64,000 bases of DNA from an uncultured Eubacteriales bacterium (GTDB lineage: Bacteria; Bacillota; Clostridia; Oscillospirales; CAG-272). Position 1 is the stretch's first letter. Each line of letters begins with the position of its first letter. The stretch lies in assembly GCA_934432725.1 (NCBI GenBank), contig CAKRZE010000014.1, forward strand, positions 1 to 64,000, read 5' to 3'. Of this stretch, positions 1 to 8,734 are shown piece after piece. The notes under the pieces are model-generated. The model ran no database searches. It was not told the origin of the DNA and was given only the letters and a program-made list of their open reading frames with translations. The position numbers and the translations under genes were made by a program.

Positions 1-15
1 ATCGACAGCTTTCTT

Positions 16-44
16 ATTATATCACTCCTCCCCTCTTTTGTCAA
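16..44 (-). promoter_or_regulatory. Consensus sigma-70/SigA promoter, leftward
   Basis: Read on the minus strand, a perfect -35 (TTGACA, plus positions 39-44) is followed after exactly 17 bases by a perfect -10 (TATAAT, plus positions 16-21). It would drive a gene beyond the left edge of the window, which cannot be seen. Confidence 0.8.
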
Positions 45-770
45 TACCTTTTTTTATCTTTTCTTATTCTTTTTTTGTTTCAGTGAATTCTCAAAGTAAG
101 CTCCAAAGCAGAAAGCAAAGCGGAATTCAGTGTGGGAAAGGAAAAGCGGCAGAATTAAGCCCGAAAAAAAGGGGGGGAATTCCCAAAGCAAAGCCCCCGG
201 CAGTAAGCAAAGCGCAATTCAGTATGGAAAACGGCGGAATTGACTTCAGAAATTCACCCTTTTCTGTTTCTCCTCCGGCGCCTGCCCTTTCCCACACCGG
301 AAACGGAAAAGGAATCTGCGGCAGCGCCCGGCTTTTTTCTTTTTATTTTACGCCCGCCGCCGGTTTGTATTGCGGACGAATAACTCCGTCACGTCCAAAA
401 TAGGGTAAAAAAGCCATAGTGGTTACGGCAGATCCTGCCCCCCGCTCCGTGATCGTGCCGAATGCGATCCCGAAATGTGCCACCACCCTTGCGCTGCCGC
501 CCAAAGCCGGACAAAAAACCGCAGCGGAACGCTATGCCGGGATTGCCGCAATCCTGGCGGTGCACCTCACGCTGCCGCCCTTCTGACGTGAGTCCTCCTG
601 ACCTGTTTCCTCTTTCGGCATCCGATCCTCTGTAACCCCGATGAATTTGTCCTTTCAGCTGCGCCTATCCCGGATGTCATTTGACCCAAACACACACAAA
701 TGTGCGCCCTATGCCGCTCAGCTGCTTCTCTCCCCACAGCAGATCGCTCCCCCCGCCGCAAAGCAGCCAC
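45..770. other. Non-coding GC-rich stretch with short recurring motifs
   Basis: No convincing gene is present; the open frames lack ribosome binding sites and resemble no family I know. A motif around GAATTCAGT or CAATTCAGT, usually preceded by GCAAAGCG, recurs near 121-131 and 208-219, and related copies occur near 7150 and 7306. The rest is GC-rich and C-biased on the plus strand. Confidence 0.6.
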
Positions 771-822
771 AAAAAAGGGGAGCCAAATGCCGCCTCCAAA
801 GACAGCGCCCTGCTCCCCCTTT
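771..822 (-). terminator. Probable terminator after the acyl ligase gene
   Basis: On the minus strand an A/G-rich arm (plus 812-822) can pair with GCTCCCCTT (plus 775-783) with one bulged base and a long loop, followed by a run of T (plus 771-776). It lies just past the stop codon at 838. Confidence 0.5.
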
Positions 823-837
823 GCGGCAATGCCTGCA

Positions 838-2490
838 TCAGCCGCGAATAATTTTATTGGATGTCGTTTTCGGGAACGGCTCCGTCCGGATTGTCACAGT
901 TCTAATCTGCTTATAGGACGGCTGCGCGGACATAATGCCGCGAATCTGCATCTCCAAAGCCTCCTGTGCAATCTCCTCTGCCGGATACACCTCCGCCGAC
1001 AGCCCCGTTTCCTCTCCGAATTCATTTTTGATGCCGCGCACCACAACCTCGGAAACCGAATCAAGCCGTCCGATCAGCGCTTCAAGCTCCTCCGGATAGA
1101 TGTTCTTACCGTTGCTCAGCACGATAATGTTCTTCTTTCTTCCGGTAATCACAAGCTGGTCGTCATCCGTGATATATCCGTAGTCCCCCGTGCGGAACCA
1201 CCCGTCCGCCGAAAGCACCTCCGCCGTTTTTTCGGGCTGCTTATAGTAGCCCTTCATCACCACATCGCCCTTTACGGTGATTTCGCCGATACCCTCTTCG
1301 TTCGGCTCTTCGATCTTCCATTCAATGCAGGGGAGCTTATGCCCGACCGTGTGGTAATCGTTGCAGGATTCATCATTCACGCAAACCAGCGGAGAGCATT
1401 CCGTAATACCGTACCCTCCGGTCAAAATAATGCCGATATCCCCAAAGAATTTTCCGATCTCCGGGCGGATCGGAGCGCCGCCGCAGACAATCTTCTTCAG
1501 CTTTCCGCCAAACACATTCCGGATGTCGCGGAACAGCTTCGGACGCAGGTCAATTCCCACCTTCAGAAGGGCATTCGATATCTTGACAGACTGTGCAAAT
1601 ATTTTTTCCTTCTTCTGCTTTTTGATATTCTTCTGAATATTCGAATAGAACAGCTCCGCAAAGGCAGGGACCAGATAAATATATTCCGGCTGATACACCT
1701 GAAGGTTCTTGACCACATTTTTCAGAGAATCGTTGATGCACAGATCCGTATGGAAGTGAATTCCGACCAGGATGTCGCACACCGCCTCATATGTGTGGTG
1801 ATAGGGCAGCACAGAAAGCCCCTTGTCGTAAATCTGGGATACCTGCATGCCGTAATAGACGCTTGAAACCAGATTGTGCTCGCTCAGCATAACACCCTTT
1901 GCGATTCCGGTCGTGCCGGAGGTATATACAAGCATTTTAAGCTCATTTTCATCGCTCTTCAGCGCGTCATACGCGGCGGAGCCGACTGCCTTTCCCTCCT
2001 CCAAAAGCGTCCGGAACGAAACAACTCCGTCTGCGTCCGTTTCAAGGTCCAGTCCGACCCAAAGCCGGATGCCCGGCAGCTCATCGCGCAGCGCAAGCAC
2101 CTTTTCCTGCTGCTTTGCACCGAAAAACAGCACTTCGCTTTCACTTTCCGTCAGAATATGCAGAATGCTCTCCGGCGGCAGCTCCTTGTCAACCGGCACA
2201 TACACGCCCGCGCTCTGCAAAACCGTCAGATACGTAACGATCCAGCGATAGCTGTTGTCTCCGATGCAGGCGACATGTGCGGAACCGAAGCCCCGCGCGG
2301 TCAGAGCGCTCCCCAGCGCCTCCACCGTTTCCCGGAATACGCGGTACGTGACACTCGCATTCGTTCCGTCCGCCTGCTTAAACTCATAGGCGATCCGGTC
2401 TCCCGCCTCCTGCTCCGCCAGACTGAGCATCTCGCGGATTGAATGAAATTCCTTGACCGTCTTATACTGATATGCTGCTTTTTTTGCCAT
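838..2490 (-). CDS. AMP-dependent acyl-CoA/acyl-ACP synthetase (long-chain fatty acid ligase family)
   Basis: The 550-residue protein belongs to the ANL (AMP-binding) superfamily, which activates a carboxylic acid with ATP to an acyl-adenylate and passes it to a thiol. The ATP-binding loop YTSGTTGIAKGV is at about residues 189-200. The A5 motif YGITECSP, the hinge region WFRTGDYGYI and the C-terminal lysine motif NGKNIYPEE are all visible, so it should be active. I chose the ATG at 2490 (MAKKAAYQ) because a GGGGA stands about 8 bases upstream; an earlier in-frame TTG at 2511 has no better site. It is the last gene of an SDR-ACP-ligase set, and the adjacent carrier protein suggests the acyl group may be loaded onto ACP rather than CoA. 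That transfer is inference. Confidence 0.85.
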   Translation of the reverse strand: MAKKAAYQYKTVKEFHSIREMLSLAEQEAGDRIAYEFKQADGTNASVTYRVFRETVEALGSALTARGFGSAHVACIGDNSYRWIVTYLTVLQSAGVYVPVDKELPPESILHILTESESEVLFFGAKQQEKVLALRDELPGIRLWVGLDLETDADGVVSFRTLLEEGKAVGSAAYDALKSDENELKMLVYTSGTTGIAKGVMLSEHNLVSSVYYGMQVSQIYDKGLSVLPYHHTYEAVCDILVGIHFHTDLCINDSLKNVVKNLQVYQPEYIYLVPAFAELFYSNIQKNIKKQKKEKIFAQSVKISNALLKVGIDLRPKLFRDIRNVFGGKLKKIVCGGAPIRPEIGKFFGDIGIILTGGYGITECSPLVCVNDESCNDYHTVGHKLPCIEWKIEEPNEEGIGEITVKGDVVMKGYYKQPEKTAEVLSADGWFRTGDYGYITDDDQLVITGRKKNIIVLSNGKNIYPEELEALIGRLDSVSEVVVRGIKNEFGEETGLSAEVYPAEEIAQEALEMQIRGIMSAQPSYKQIRTVTIRTEPFPKTTSNKIIRG

Positions 2491-2574
2491 AGCCGTGTCC
2501 CCGCTTTCCAACCGGAAAGCCTTCCTTTCCTTATAGTAATCCCTGCATTTGTCCCCGCCGGGACCGCCCTGCGG

Positions 2575-2805
2575 TCAGCCCTTGGTCAGTTCCTCCATAT
2601 ACGAAACCAAATCCCCCACGGTCGAAAGCCCCCGCAGTCTGTCCTCGTCCGTTGTCACGTCAAAGGTGTCCTCCAGTGTCAGAACCGCGTTGACAAACTC
2701 CAGAGAGCCGATCCCGAGATCAGTGGTCAAACGTGCATCCGGCGTAATCTGCGCGGGATCAATTCCAAGCTCCTCTTCCAAAATTGCCTTTACCTTCTCA
2801 AACAT
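2575..2805 (-). CDS. Acyl carrier protein, with Gly replacing Asp in the DSL motif
   Basis: The protein is acidic, 76 residues long and of typical ACP length, with the four-helix pattern. The serine that should carry 4'-phosphopantetheine is Ser34, in the context DLGIGSLEF. Most ACPs have Asp-Ser-Leu there; here the Asp is Gly, read directly from GGC TCT CTG. The Asp helps bind the phosphopantetheinyl transferase, so modification may need a particular partner. The gene lies between an SDR gene and an acyl ligase gene on the same strand, which suggests a dedicated carrier of a small acyl pathway and not the housekeeping acpP of fatty acid synthesis. No other fatty acid synthesis gene is nearby. 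Confidence 0.88.
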   Translation of the reverse strand: MFEKVKAILEEELGIDPAQITPDARLTTDLGIGSLEFVNAVLTLEDTFDVTTDEDRLRGLSTVGDLVSYMEELTKG

Positions 2806-2829
2806 ATAAGATATCTTCCTTCCTTTTCA

Positions 2830-2843
2830 TATATAGCTATATA
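2830..2843. promoter_or_regulatory. 14-bp perfect palindrome upstream of the ACP gene
   Basis: TATATAGCTATATA is a perfect palindrome about 24 bases before the ACP start and just after the SDR stop. It could be an operator, or contain an AT-rich -10 element for the ACP-ligase pair. There is no independent support for either role. Confidence 0.35.
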
Positions 2844-2868
2844 CAGCTGCGTTATTTCTCCGTGCGGT

Positions 2869-3672
2869 TTAAATCCGGTTTTCCGCGTACAGCGCCCCGA
2901 TCAGACGGTTCAGCCATGCGGCAGGCAGCAGCTTTGTCAGAAGCACCGCCAGCTTATACCCGAATCCGATGGTACGGAGCGGACGCTTTCCCCGCCCCGC
3001 CGCCGCCCTTGCGATAAAGCGCCCCGCCTGTTCCGGCGTCATCCCGTTTCTCTCGTCGCGCTCCATCCTTCCGACCGAGCGGCTGATCCGCCCTCCGTAT
3101 TCCGCGTCTCCGGCAAGTGTCTTCCTTCTGGCATCGGTAAAGCCTGTCCGGATGTCCCCCGGCATCACGGCAAGGGCAGTGATGTGAAACGGTCGGACCT
3201 CATTGGCAAGCGCCATGATATAGGACTGAATCGCAGCCTTTGACGCCGAATAAAACGCCTGAAACGGAATCGGAACAACCGCCGCAACCGAGCTGACCGC
3301 AACGATTCTCCCGCCCCCCTGCTTCCGCATCACGGGCAGCACCGCGCGAACCGTCCGGACCAATCCGAAAAAATTCACGTCAAGCTGCCGCTGTGCCTCG
3401 GCGGTATCGGTAAATTCGATCGCGCCCGAAATCCCGAAGCCGGCGTTGCAGATCAGGATATCGATCCGTCCCTCCCGCTCCAGAACGTCCCGGACCGCCC
3501 GATTCACGCTTTCTTCATCCGTCACATCCGCATAAATATGGCAGATTCCCGAAAGCTCCTCCGGCGTGCGCCGGCTCAGCTCATAAACGCAGCAGCCCTT
3601 TTTCGCAAGATATTCCGCCGTGCACCGCCCGATTCCGGAGCTGCCCCCTGTCAGCAGAACCACCTGTTTCAT
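2869..3672 (-). CDS. Short-chain dehydrogenase/reductase (SDR family)
   Basis: This 267-residue classical SDR has the nucleotide-binding motif TGGSSGIG at residues 8-15, the structural NAG motif in ICNAGFGISG, and the catalytic Ser and Tyr-x-x-x-Lys in VSSVAAV and YSASK. Members reduce or oxidise a carbonyl or hydroxyl with NAD(P)H. I chose the ATG at 3672 (MKQVVLLTGG), with a GGGGGA about 7 bases upstream; a TTG at 3687 is possible. It is first in the SDR-ACP-ligase set, so a ketoacyl or fatty aldehyde substrate is plausible. The C-terminus (about residues 235-267) has a hydrophobic stretch followed by Arg/Asn, as in membrane-associated SDRs of lipid metabolism. The substrate cannot be read from sequence. 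Confidence 0.85.
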   Translation of the reverse strand: MKQVVLLTGGSSGIGRCTAEYLAKKGCCVYELSRRTPEELSGICHIYADVTDEESVNRAVRDVLEREGRIDILICNAGFGISGAIEFTDTAEAQRQLDVNFFGLVRTVRAVLPVMRKQGGGRIVAVSSVAAVVPIPFQAFYSASKAAIQSYIMALANEVRPFHITALAVMPGDIRTGFTDARRKTLAGDAEYGGRISRSVGRMERDERNGMTPEQAGRFIARAAAGRGKRPLRTIGFGYKLAVLLTKLLPAAWLNRLIGALYAENRI

Positions 3673-4296
3673 GTTTGAATCCCCCAACTCTCTCCGATTC
3701 AGTCTATGCTTTTTCCTTTTCTATATACGGTCCGGCACGCGCCTTCGTTCCCGAAATTTCCGTCTGATGTGCAAAAGCGCACTGCCGGGCAGCAAAGTCC
3801 CTCTTTCCGGTCCATGCACTGCTTCGGCGCGGACCGCAGTACACCGCAGACCGCTCCGAACGGAGCAATGGAAGGCAAAACCGCCCCGCCGTTTCCTGCC
3901 TTCGGATCACATCTCCGGACAGGCTTCAGCCATCCTTCCCGCACGCCCGCGAAAAGCGCCGTTTTTCCCGAGGGAGCATCCCATCGGATCAGGTTTGTCC
4001 GCATGCTTCCGGAAGGAGCCTCCGCTTCTTCGCCGGAGTGCCGCAGACCCGAGTCCGCTGTGGGAAGCCATGCCCAGTCCCCGGTTTCCAGCCGTTCGGT
4101 GCCCCCGATCTGAGCATCAAGCCGCAAAGCTGCAAGAAAGCCCGGGCAAACTGCATCTTTACCCCGCAGAGGGGCACTTTCTCCGGATGCGCCACCCGGC
4201 GTCAAGCCGTATCCGCAAGCTCCCAAAAAACGTTTCGGCACGCTGCGGATACCCCGGGCACCGAAAATTCCCGCCGATGCGCGGACCGCAGTCGGA
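3673..4296. other. Non-coding GC-rich stretch
   Basis: About 620 bases between the SDR start and the uracil-DNA glycosylase stop hold several overlapping open frames on both strands, none with a ribosome binding site or recognisable product. Promoters for the SDR gene are not obvious; a TATATA about 55 bases before its start is a weak candidate. Confidence 0.5.
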
Positions 4297-4875
4297 TCAG
4301 CCGCCCCGGACGGAATCCAGCCGCTCCCGGACAGCCTTCATATCCGTCAGCATCTCCGGCTTCCTTCTCGGATCCCGAAGAAGCAGGGAGGGATGATACA
4401 CCGCACACAGATCAAAGTCCCCGCGCCTGACCCAGACACCGTGCTCCTTTGTGATTTTGAAATCCGGCTTAATCAGCCGCATCGCCGCGATTCTGCCGAG
4501 ACAGACAATCAGCTTCGGCTGAATCAGCCGCACCTGCTCCCGCAAAAAGCGGATGCAGACATCCTCCTCTGCCGGGAGGGGATCCCGGTTTTTGGGCGGT
4601 CTGCATTTCAGGATGTTCGCAATGTACACCGAATCCCGCTCAATCCCGACCGCGGCAAGATACTTATCAAAAAGCTTTCCGGCGGCGCCCACAAACGGAA
4701 TTCCGCTCAGGTCCTCCTTCTCTCCCGGAGCTTCCCCGACAAACATCAGCTCAGCCTCGCGGTTTCCGGTTCCGAATACCGTATTGGTCCGCGTTTCACA
4801 CAGGGAGCATCCGCGGCACGCACGGCATTCATTCTCCAACTCTTCCCACGTCATTTCCGTCACATCCGGGTCCAT
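4297..4875 (-). CDS. Uracil-DNA glycosylase, family 4 (iron-sulfur type)
   Basis: The 192-residue protein removes uracil from DNA after cytosine deamination or dUTP misincorporation, starting base excision repair. Family 4 features are visible in order: a CxxCxL pair (Cys20, Cys23) followed by the ETRTNTVFG segment, the active-site motif GEAPGEKED at 48-56, a third Cys in LKCRPPKNRDP (Cys91), a fourth in DVCIRF (Cys107), and the catalytic HPS motif at 161-163. The four cysteines match the [4Fe-4S] ligands of the family. The ATG at 4875 gives the expected N-terminus. The gene is on the minus strand downstream of the mecA-like gene and appears to be a single cistron. Confidence 0.92.
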   Translation of the reverse strand: MDPDVTEMTWEELENECRACRGCSLCETRTNTVFGTGNREAELMFVGEAPGEKEDLSGIPFVGAAGKLFDKYLAAVGIERDSVYIANILKCRPPKNRDPLPAEEDVCIRFLREQVRLIQPKLIVCLGRIAAMRLIKPDFKITKEHGVWVRRGDFDLCAVYHPSLLLRDPRRKPEMLTDMKAVRERLDSVRGG

Positions 4876-5069
4876 GCCCGTCCCTTTCTTTTCAAATCAG
4901 AGTGCGCTTTCCCGCAAAGCCGCGTGCGGTCCGATCCGCAGGCTCCGGCAATCCGGGCAAAACGCTCTGCCCCGAACACTGTGCACTGCGTTTTTCCGAA
5001 AGCCGTCATGTTTCCCGGCAGAACAGCGCACGCTCCTTTTGCGGGTGCCCAAGCCTCCCGGTTCGTGCT

Positions 5070-5651
5070 TCAGTGAAGCCCCGAAAAAGCAGCCACAGCA
5101 TTTTTCTCGCACAAGACGCTGCCGTACTCCGCAAGATACGGCTGAATCAAATCGGAATTCCGCTTGCTGCCGTATTCGCACATGCATGCGGCATTCCGTC
5201 CGCCATGCAGCAAAAGATAATACGCCCTGCCGCCGCCCGGTTCCCCTGCGCAGTACGCCGCGCTGTCTCCGTCATATGCCGCGCAGTGCAGCTGAAAGCA
5301 TGCTTCCGTCAGCTCACGCAGAGACGAAAAGCGAAAGACCGAGAGCTTATCGTCCCAAGGCGCTTCGTCCACTGTGCAGGCAACCTCCCCCGCGCCGTCC
5401 GCTTCCGCGTTCAGCCGCGTCACATACATCTCACAGCCGCCATGGCGCAGCGGATACACCTGAATCAACACGCGTCCCGCTGCGGCGTCAAAGCCGGTGC
5501 GGTGCTTTGCCTCGTCCAGAATGCTCCAGAATGCCCGCCTTGTTTCCGTATTGTCATAATCCATTGTCTCGCAGGTCAGCGTGTGCTCCTTCATATCCGC
5601 CTCAGACAAAACGATCTTCAGCTTGTCGGTGCTGATCCGTATCAGTTCCAT
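5070..5651 (-). CDS. mecA: Adaptor protein MecA-like
   Basis: The N-terminus MELIRISTDKLKIVLSEADM, followed by an acidic stretch and a segment ending AGRVLIQVYPL, is typical of the MecA/YpbH family. These Firmicutes adaptors bind a substrate with the N-terminal domain and ClpC with the C-terminal domain, delivering proteins such as ComK for ClpCP degradation. Length (193 residues) is a little under B. subtilis MecA. The C-terminal half keeps the weak SSLRELTEACFQL segment found in the ClpC-binding domain. I chose the ATG at 5651, with a GGGGG about 8 bases upstream, over a longer frame with no support. A TATAAT lies about 65 bases upstream on the minus strand. The conserved part is short, so family membership is likely but not certain. 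Confidence 0.72.
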   Translation of the reverse strand: MELIRISTDKLKIVLSEADMKEHTLTCETMDYDNTETRRAFWSILDEAKHRTGFDAAAGRVLIQVYPLRHGGCEMYVTRLNAEADGAGEVACTVDEAPWDDKLSVFRFSSLRELTEACFQLHCAAYDGDSAAYCAGEPGGGRAYYLLLHGGRNAACMCEYGSKRNSDLIQPYLAEYGSVLCEKNAVAAFSGLH

Positions 5652-6057
5652 ATGTAAACGCCCCCATCTTCTGCCAAAAGCCCAACGGGCTTCTCTGCTT
5701 ATACCATCATTATAAGCATCCGGGCGGGAAAACGGTACGCAAACTTTATGGAAAAACCGGAAACTGCTGCAAAAAGGGAACTCACACGCTCGCAGATACG
5801 GGATATGCGGAGCAGGATGCCCCACCGGAATCCTTCACGGCAAAGCAATCCGAAAAAGCAGCGCATCCAGAGCCGCCAAGCTCCGGGAAAGACTCGGCAG
5901 GAGGATTGCCCGTATTATACCGCAGCTTTAAGCATAGCCTCATGAATTTGACGGCAGCGCCGGCAAATTCGCAAAATGCGGCAGATCAACTGCGCCTGTC
6001 GGGTAAATGATATACCGCATTATTATACCACATATTTCATCTGTTTGAAAAGAATTT
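5652..6057. other. Intergenic stretch upstream of the mecA-like gene
   Basis: This holds the probable mecA-like promoter region (minus-strand TATAAT near plus positions 5709-5714) and otherwise nothing recognisable. The 5990-6060 part is AT-rich, unlike most gaps in this window. Confidence 0.5.
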
Positions 6058-6092
6058 TTTGAAAAAATCTGCTTCGGGTGCCGTAGATTTCG
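6058..6092 (-). terminator. Probable terminator of the SGNH hydrolase gene
   Basis: On the minus strand, immediately after the stop codon, AAATCT pairs with AGATTT across a GC-rich loop and is followed by a T-rich run (plus 6058-6066 is A-rich). The stem is short, so confidence is moderate. Confidence 0.5.
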
Positions 6093-6093
6093 C

Positions 6094-6777
6094 TCAGACC
6101 GTACCGATGGCATTTGCCAGTGTCCGGTCGATCATCTCATATCCGAATCCGGTCGGATGAATGCCGTCCGGGCAGAAGCAGTCCTCGTAACGGTGCGTCA
6201 GCAAAAAGGCGCTGCGCAGATCCACAAGCGGGCAGGAAAGCTCCTTGGCGATATTCTCCACAAGTCTGCTGTAATATTCCTGCCAGCGGAACAGCATGCT
6301 CACATCTCCCAGCCAGTGCAGGATCGCATCATAATTCAGATTTCTGGAAATCCACTTCATATACTTCTCGGCATCCAACGGAACGATTGAGGCGATTGCC
6401 ACTTTTGCACCGCATCCCCGCACCTTTTCCACCGCTTTTTTGTAAGATTCCGCAAATGCTTCCGGCAGAACGTGCGGACAATGCTCCCCGTCCGGGGCAT
6501 CGGACACTTCCTTCCAGTTATAATCGCAGTCGTTACCGCCATACTCCAAAAGCACCAGCGTATCCTGCGCATCCACCTGCGAAAGCCTTCGTTCCATGAC
6601 AGAAAGCCCCTGCTCCACCGTTGCTCCCATACGCGCATAATTCTGAATCGCGATGCCGCGTTCCTTTAACGGTTCAAATGCATTCTGCCGCAGACTGTAG
6701 CGTTTCTTTTCCTCCGACCATAAAACGCCCTGCATCACGGAGTCCCCGAAGATTGCAAGCTTTTTGATCTCTGCCAT
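6094..6777 (-). CDS. SGNH/GDSL-family hydrolase (lipase/esterase-like)
   Basis: The 227-residue protein shows the SGNH blocks: block I GDSVMQG with nucleophile Ser13, block III GGND at residues 80-83, and block V DGIHPTG with Asp204 and His207. The oxyanion Gly of block II is probably in the NYARMGAT segment near residue 51. Such enzymes hydrolyse esters, often removing acetyl or acyl groups from sugars or lipids. There is no signal peptide or membrane segment, so it is probably cytoplasmic. The ATG at 6777 follows an AAAGGAAA site. A UUCG-loop hairpin lies in the leader. The natural substrate is not predictable and no neighbour is clearly linked. Confidence 0.88.
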   Translation of the reverse strand: MAEIKKLAIFGDSVMQGVLWSEEKKRYSLRQNAFEPLKERGIAIQNYARMGATVEQGLSVMERRLSQVDAQDTLVLLEYGGNDCDYNWKEVSDAPDGEHCPHVLPEAFAESYKKAVEKVRGCGAKVAIASIVPLDAEKYMKWISRNLNYDAILHWLGDVSMLFRWQEYYSRLVENIAKELSCPLVDLRSAFLLTHRYEDCFCPDGIHPTGFGYEMIDRTLANAIGTV

Positions 6778-6801
6778 TTCACGTCATTTCCTTTCTCACC
6801 C

Positions 6802-6817
6802 GTGTGCCGAAGCACAC
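6802..6817 (-). promoter_or_regulatory. UUCG-tetraloop hairpin in the SGNH hydrolase 5' UTR
   Basis: Transcribed leftward, this reads GTGTGC-TTCG-GCACAC: a perfect 6-bp stem closed by C-G around UUCG, the very stable cUUCGg fold. It ends about 25 bases upstream of the start codon. It may protect the mRNA end or affect translation; the role is inferred. Confidence 0.5.
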
Positions 6818-7403
6818 TGTCATTCCGAATCATAATCGCCGGTTTCCCGCGCCCCGCACGTCAAGGGAAGCTCCGCCGAAGCAAGCCCGCCCCGGCATCA
6901 AAGCAGCCGAACCCGGCGCGCACCGCCCGTCTCAAGCCGGCGGACCAAAGTGCTCATCCGAGCGCCGTCTTCCCTTTGCTTTGGGCGTTTTCCGCCCTGC
7001 CGTCCGCTTTCTTTCCGGACCCGAGCAGCCCGAGCCGCATATTCAGAATACCGCAAACCGCCCGAAATGTCCACCCACCGTGAGATTTGGCGTCTCTATT
7101 TCTGGTTTTTGTGAGGTAGAGTAAAAAATAACGCCTCTACTGTCGGTAGAATTCAGCCTGCCAGGCTGTTTTTTTGCTTTTCTTTTGCTTGCCGTCCGTT
7201 CTTTTGCCATTTCGGCGCCTTCCCCTTCGACTTATCCGCGCCCCCTCCCGCGGTTTGGAAGAGCCTCCCGAAAGCCTCCGTTTTCTGCACTCTACTCCCG
7301 GTAGAATTCAGTGCGGCAGGCTTGTTTTTCGTCCCAATTTCCGCTTTTTTCGGAATCCGACAGGAAAATACCCCCTTCGCCCGCATTCCGCAAAAAAATC
7401 CGC
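6818..7403. other. Non-coding stretch with a duplicated 45-bp module
   Basis: No gene is visible. A module with CTCTACT, then CGGTAGAATTCAG, a CAGGCT end and a T run occurs at about 7133-7175 and again at about 7287-7328. The first copy contains AGCCT-GCC-AGGCT followed by seven T, which looks like a small rightward terminator, but no gene precedes it on that strand. Confidence 0.5.
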
Positions 7404-7432
7404 TTGCAAAAAGATCATCGGCATGGTATACT
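7404..7432 (+). promoter_or_regulatory. Promoter of the XRE regulator gene
   Basis: TTGCAA at 7404-7409 and TATACT at 7427-7432 are separated by exactly 17 bases. The start codon at 7746 is about 305 bases beyond the expected transcription start, so the transcript has a long GC-rich leader. Confidence 0.65.
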
Positions 7433-7745
7433 GGATACATCTTGAAAAAGCGCACGCCGATTTCCCGCGCGGCACAGGGACATTCCGGGCTTCTTCATCC
7501 GGGGACCGCTTGTCCGTACCGTTACCCCGCCGCTTCCCGGCAGAATCCCGCCCCGTGCTCCTTTTCCAAGGCTCTGCCCGTGCTCCTTTTCCGGAGCTTC
7601 GTTTGATTTTTCTTTTTCCGAGCCGTTTTCTGTCTTTTTCCGGAGCAAGCCTTCAGCATCCGGACCGGAACCCCGCGTTCCTGCATACAGAAAAGACTCC
7701 CCGCAATATACCACCCCACCTTCCGATGAAAGGATTTCTTTCCCG

Positions 7746-8369
7746 ATGAACGACCTCAGACACACTGTTGCCGAAAATATGACCCAACTGCGCAAAGCGC
7801 AACGCCTGACACAGGCAGAGCTTGCCGAAAAGCTCCGTTATTCCGACAAAGCAGTTTCAAAATGGGAACGCGGAGAGTCCCTGCCGGATGTGACCGTCCT
7901 GAAGGAGTTTGCGGATCTGTGCGGCGTGACCGTGGATTATCTGATTACCGAGCATTCTCCGGAGGATGCAGCGCCTCCCGCAAAGCAGCGCTCCGGAATC
8001 AAGCCCCAGGACCGAAAGCATCTTCTGATTGCCGCGCTTGTGATTTGCAGTATTCTGGTTTTAATCACGCTTGCCTATGTTCTGATCCGGCTGATCGCCC
8101 CGCAGCTGCCGGGCGCATGGCTTGTTTACATTTGCGCCATCCCAGCCATTTCTATCATATTGCTGGTTTTTGACGCCATATGGAATCACGGAACGCTGTC
8201 CTTGGCTTTTTCCTCCGTACTCGCATGGAGCATCCTTCTGACCGTCTTTCTCTTTGTTCTGCCGTATGCAGATGTTTCACTGATTTTCATCATCGGCATC
8301 CCGCTGCAAATCATGCTGATTCTTATATTCCGGCTCATCAAAAACGCCAGACAGCATAAAAAGGACTGA
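7746..8369 (+). CDS. XRE-family transcriptional regulator with membrane-spanning C-terminus
   Basis: Residues 6-62 are a Cro/C1-type helix-turn-helix: NMTQLRKAQRLTQAELAEKL followed by SDKAVSKWERGESLPDVTVL, the usual XRE pattern, ending with VTVDYLIT. After a polar linker (about 65-95) four hydrophobic segments follow (about 97-117, 122-141, 147-169 and 173-196), so the protein (207 residues) should be an inner-membrane DNA-binding regulator. This architecture is common in Clostridia, where the membrane part is thought to sense an envelope signal. The target is unknown; no operon partner follows. The ATG at 7746 was chosen because it begins the XRE domain directly, although the ribosome binding site (AAAGGATTTC) is somewhat distant. 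Confidence 0.85.
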   Translation: MNDLRHTVAENMTQLRKAQRLTQAELAEKLRYSDKAVSKWERGESLPDVTVLKEFADLCGVTVDYLITEHSPEDAAPPAKQRSGIKPQDRKHLLIAALVICSILVLITLAYVLIRLIAPQLPGAWLVYICAIPAISIILLVFDAIWNHGTLSLAFSSVLAWSILLTVFLFVLPYADVSLIFIIGIPLQIMLILIFRLIKNARQHKKD

Positions 8370-8485
8370 ATGCAAAGCCTGCCGCCGTACCTTCGGAGGC
8401 ATTCCGGCTTGTCCGAACGGAGCAGAAGCCTCTGAAGGGCTGCCCCGTTCCGTTTCGGCATCCGGCACAAGCGAACATAAACAGA

Positions 8486-8516
8486 GGGGCTGCCGCGCAA
8501 ATTGCGCGGCAGCCCC
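8486..8516. repeat. 31-bp perfect palindrome between convergent genes
   Basis: GGGGCTGCCGCGCAA, a single A, then its exact reverse complement. In RNA from either strand this gives a stem of about 13-15 bp. It stands between the stop codons of the XRE gene (+) and the CNNM gene (-) and may act as a shared transcription-end or mRNA-stabilising hairpin; the T run after it is weak. Confidence 0.7.
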
Positions 8517-8623
8517 GAAGCCTTTTGACCGGTCCGCAATCAAGCCATCCCGTCCGGACGGCTCGCCCATTTTCATGCTCCCTTCTCTTTGCAAAAAAGC
8601 TGCGGTCACAGCACAAATGGGAA

Positions 8624-8671
8624 GCGGCGCCGAAAAACTCAAAAAGAGCTTTTCGGCACCGCCTATTTTTA
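8624..8671 (+). terminator. Rho-independent terminator between convergent genes
   Basis: A 17-base arm (8624-8640) pairs with 8646-8662 with two mismatches around an AAAAA loop, then CTATTTTTAT follows. It suits the rightward transcript from the XRE gene and, with the adjacent palindrome, separates it from the convergent CNNM gene. Confidence 0.6.
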
Positions 8672-8734
8672 TATTGATCTCACGGCATCGGACAGCAAGC
8701 ATACGGACCGTCCGAAGCACAGCCGCAAAAAGCG

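Noticed and set aside
5652..6093. tRNA or other RNA gene in the AT-rich gap
   Set aside because: No T-arm GGTTCGAAT-type box or cloverleaf was found here or elsewhere in the window on either strand.
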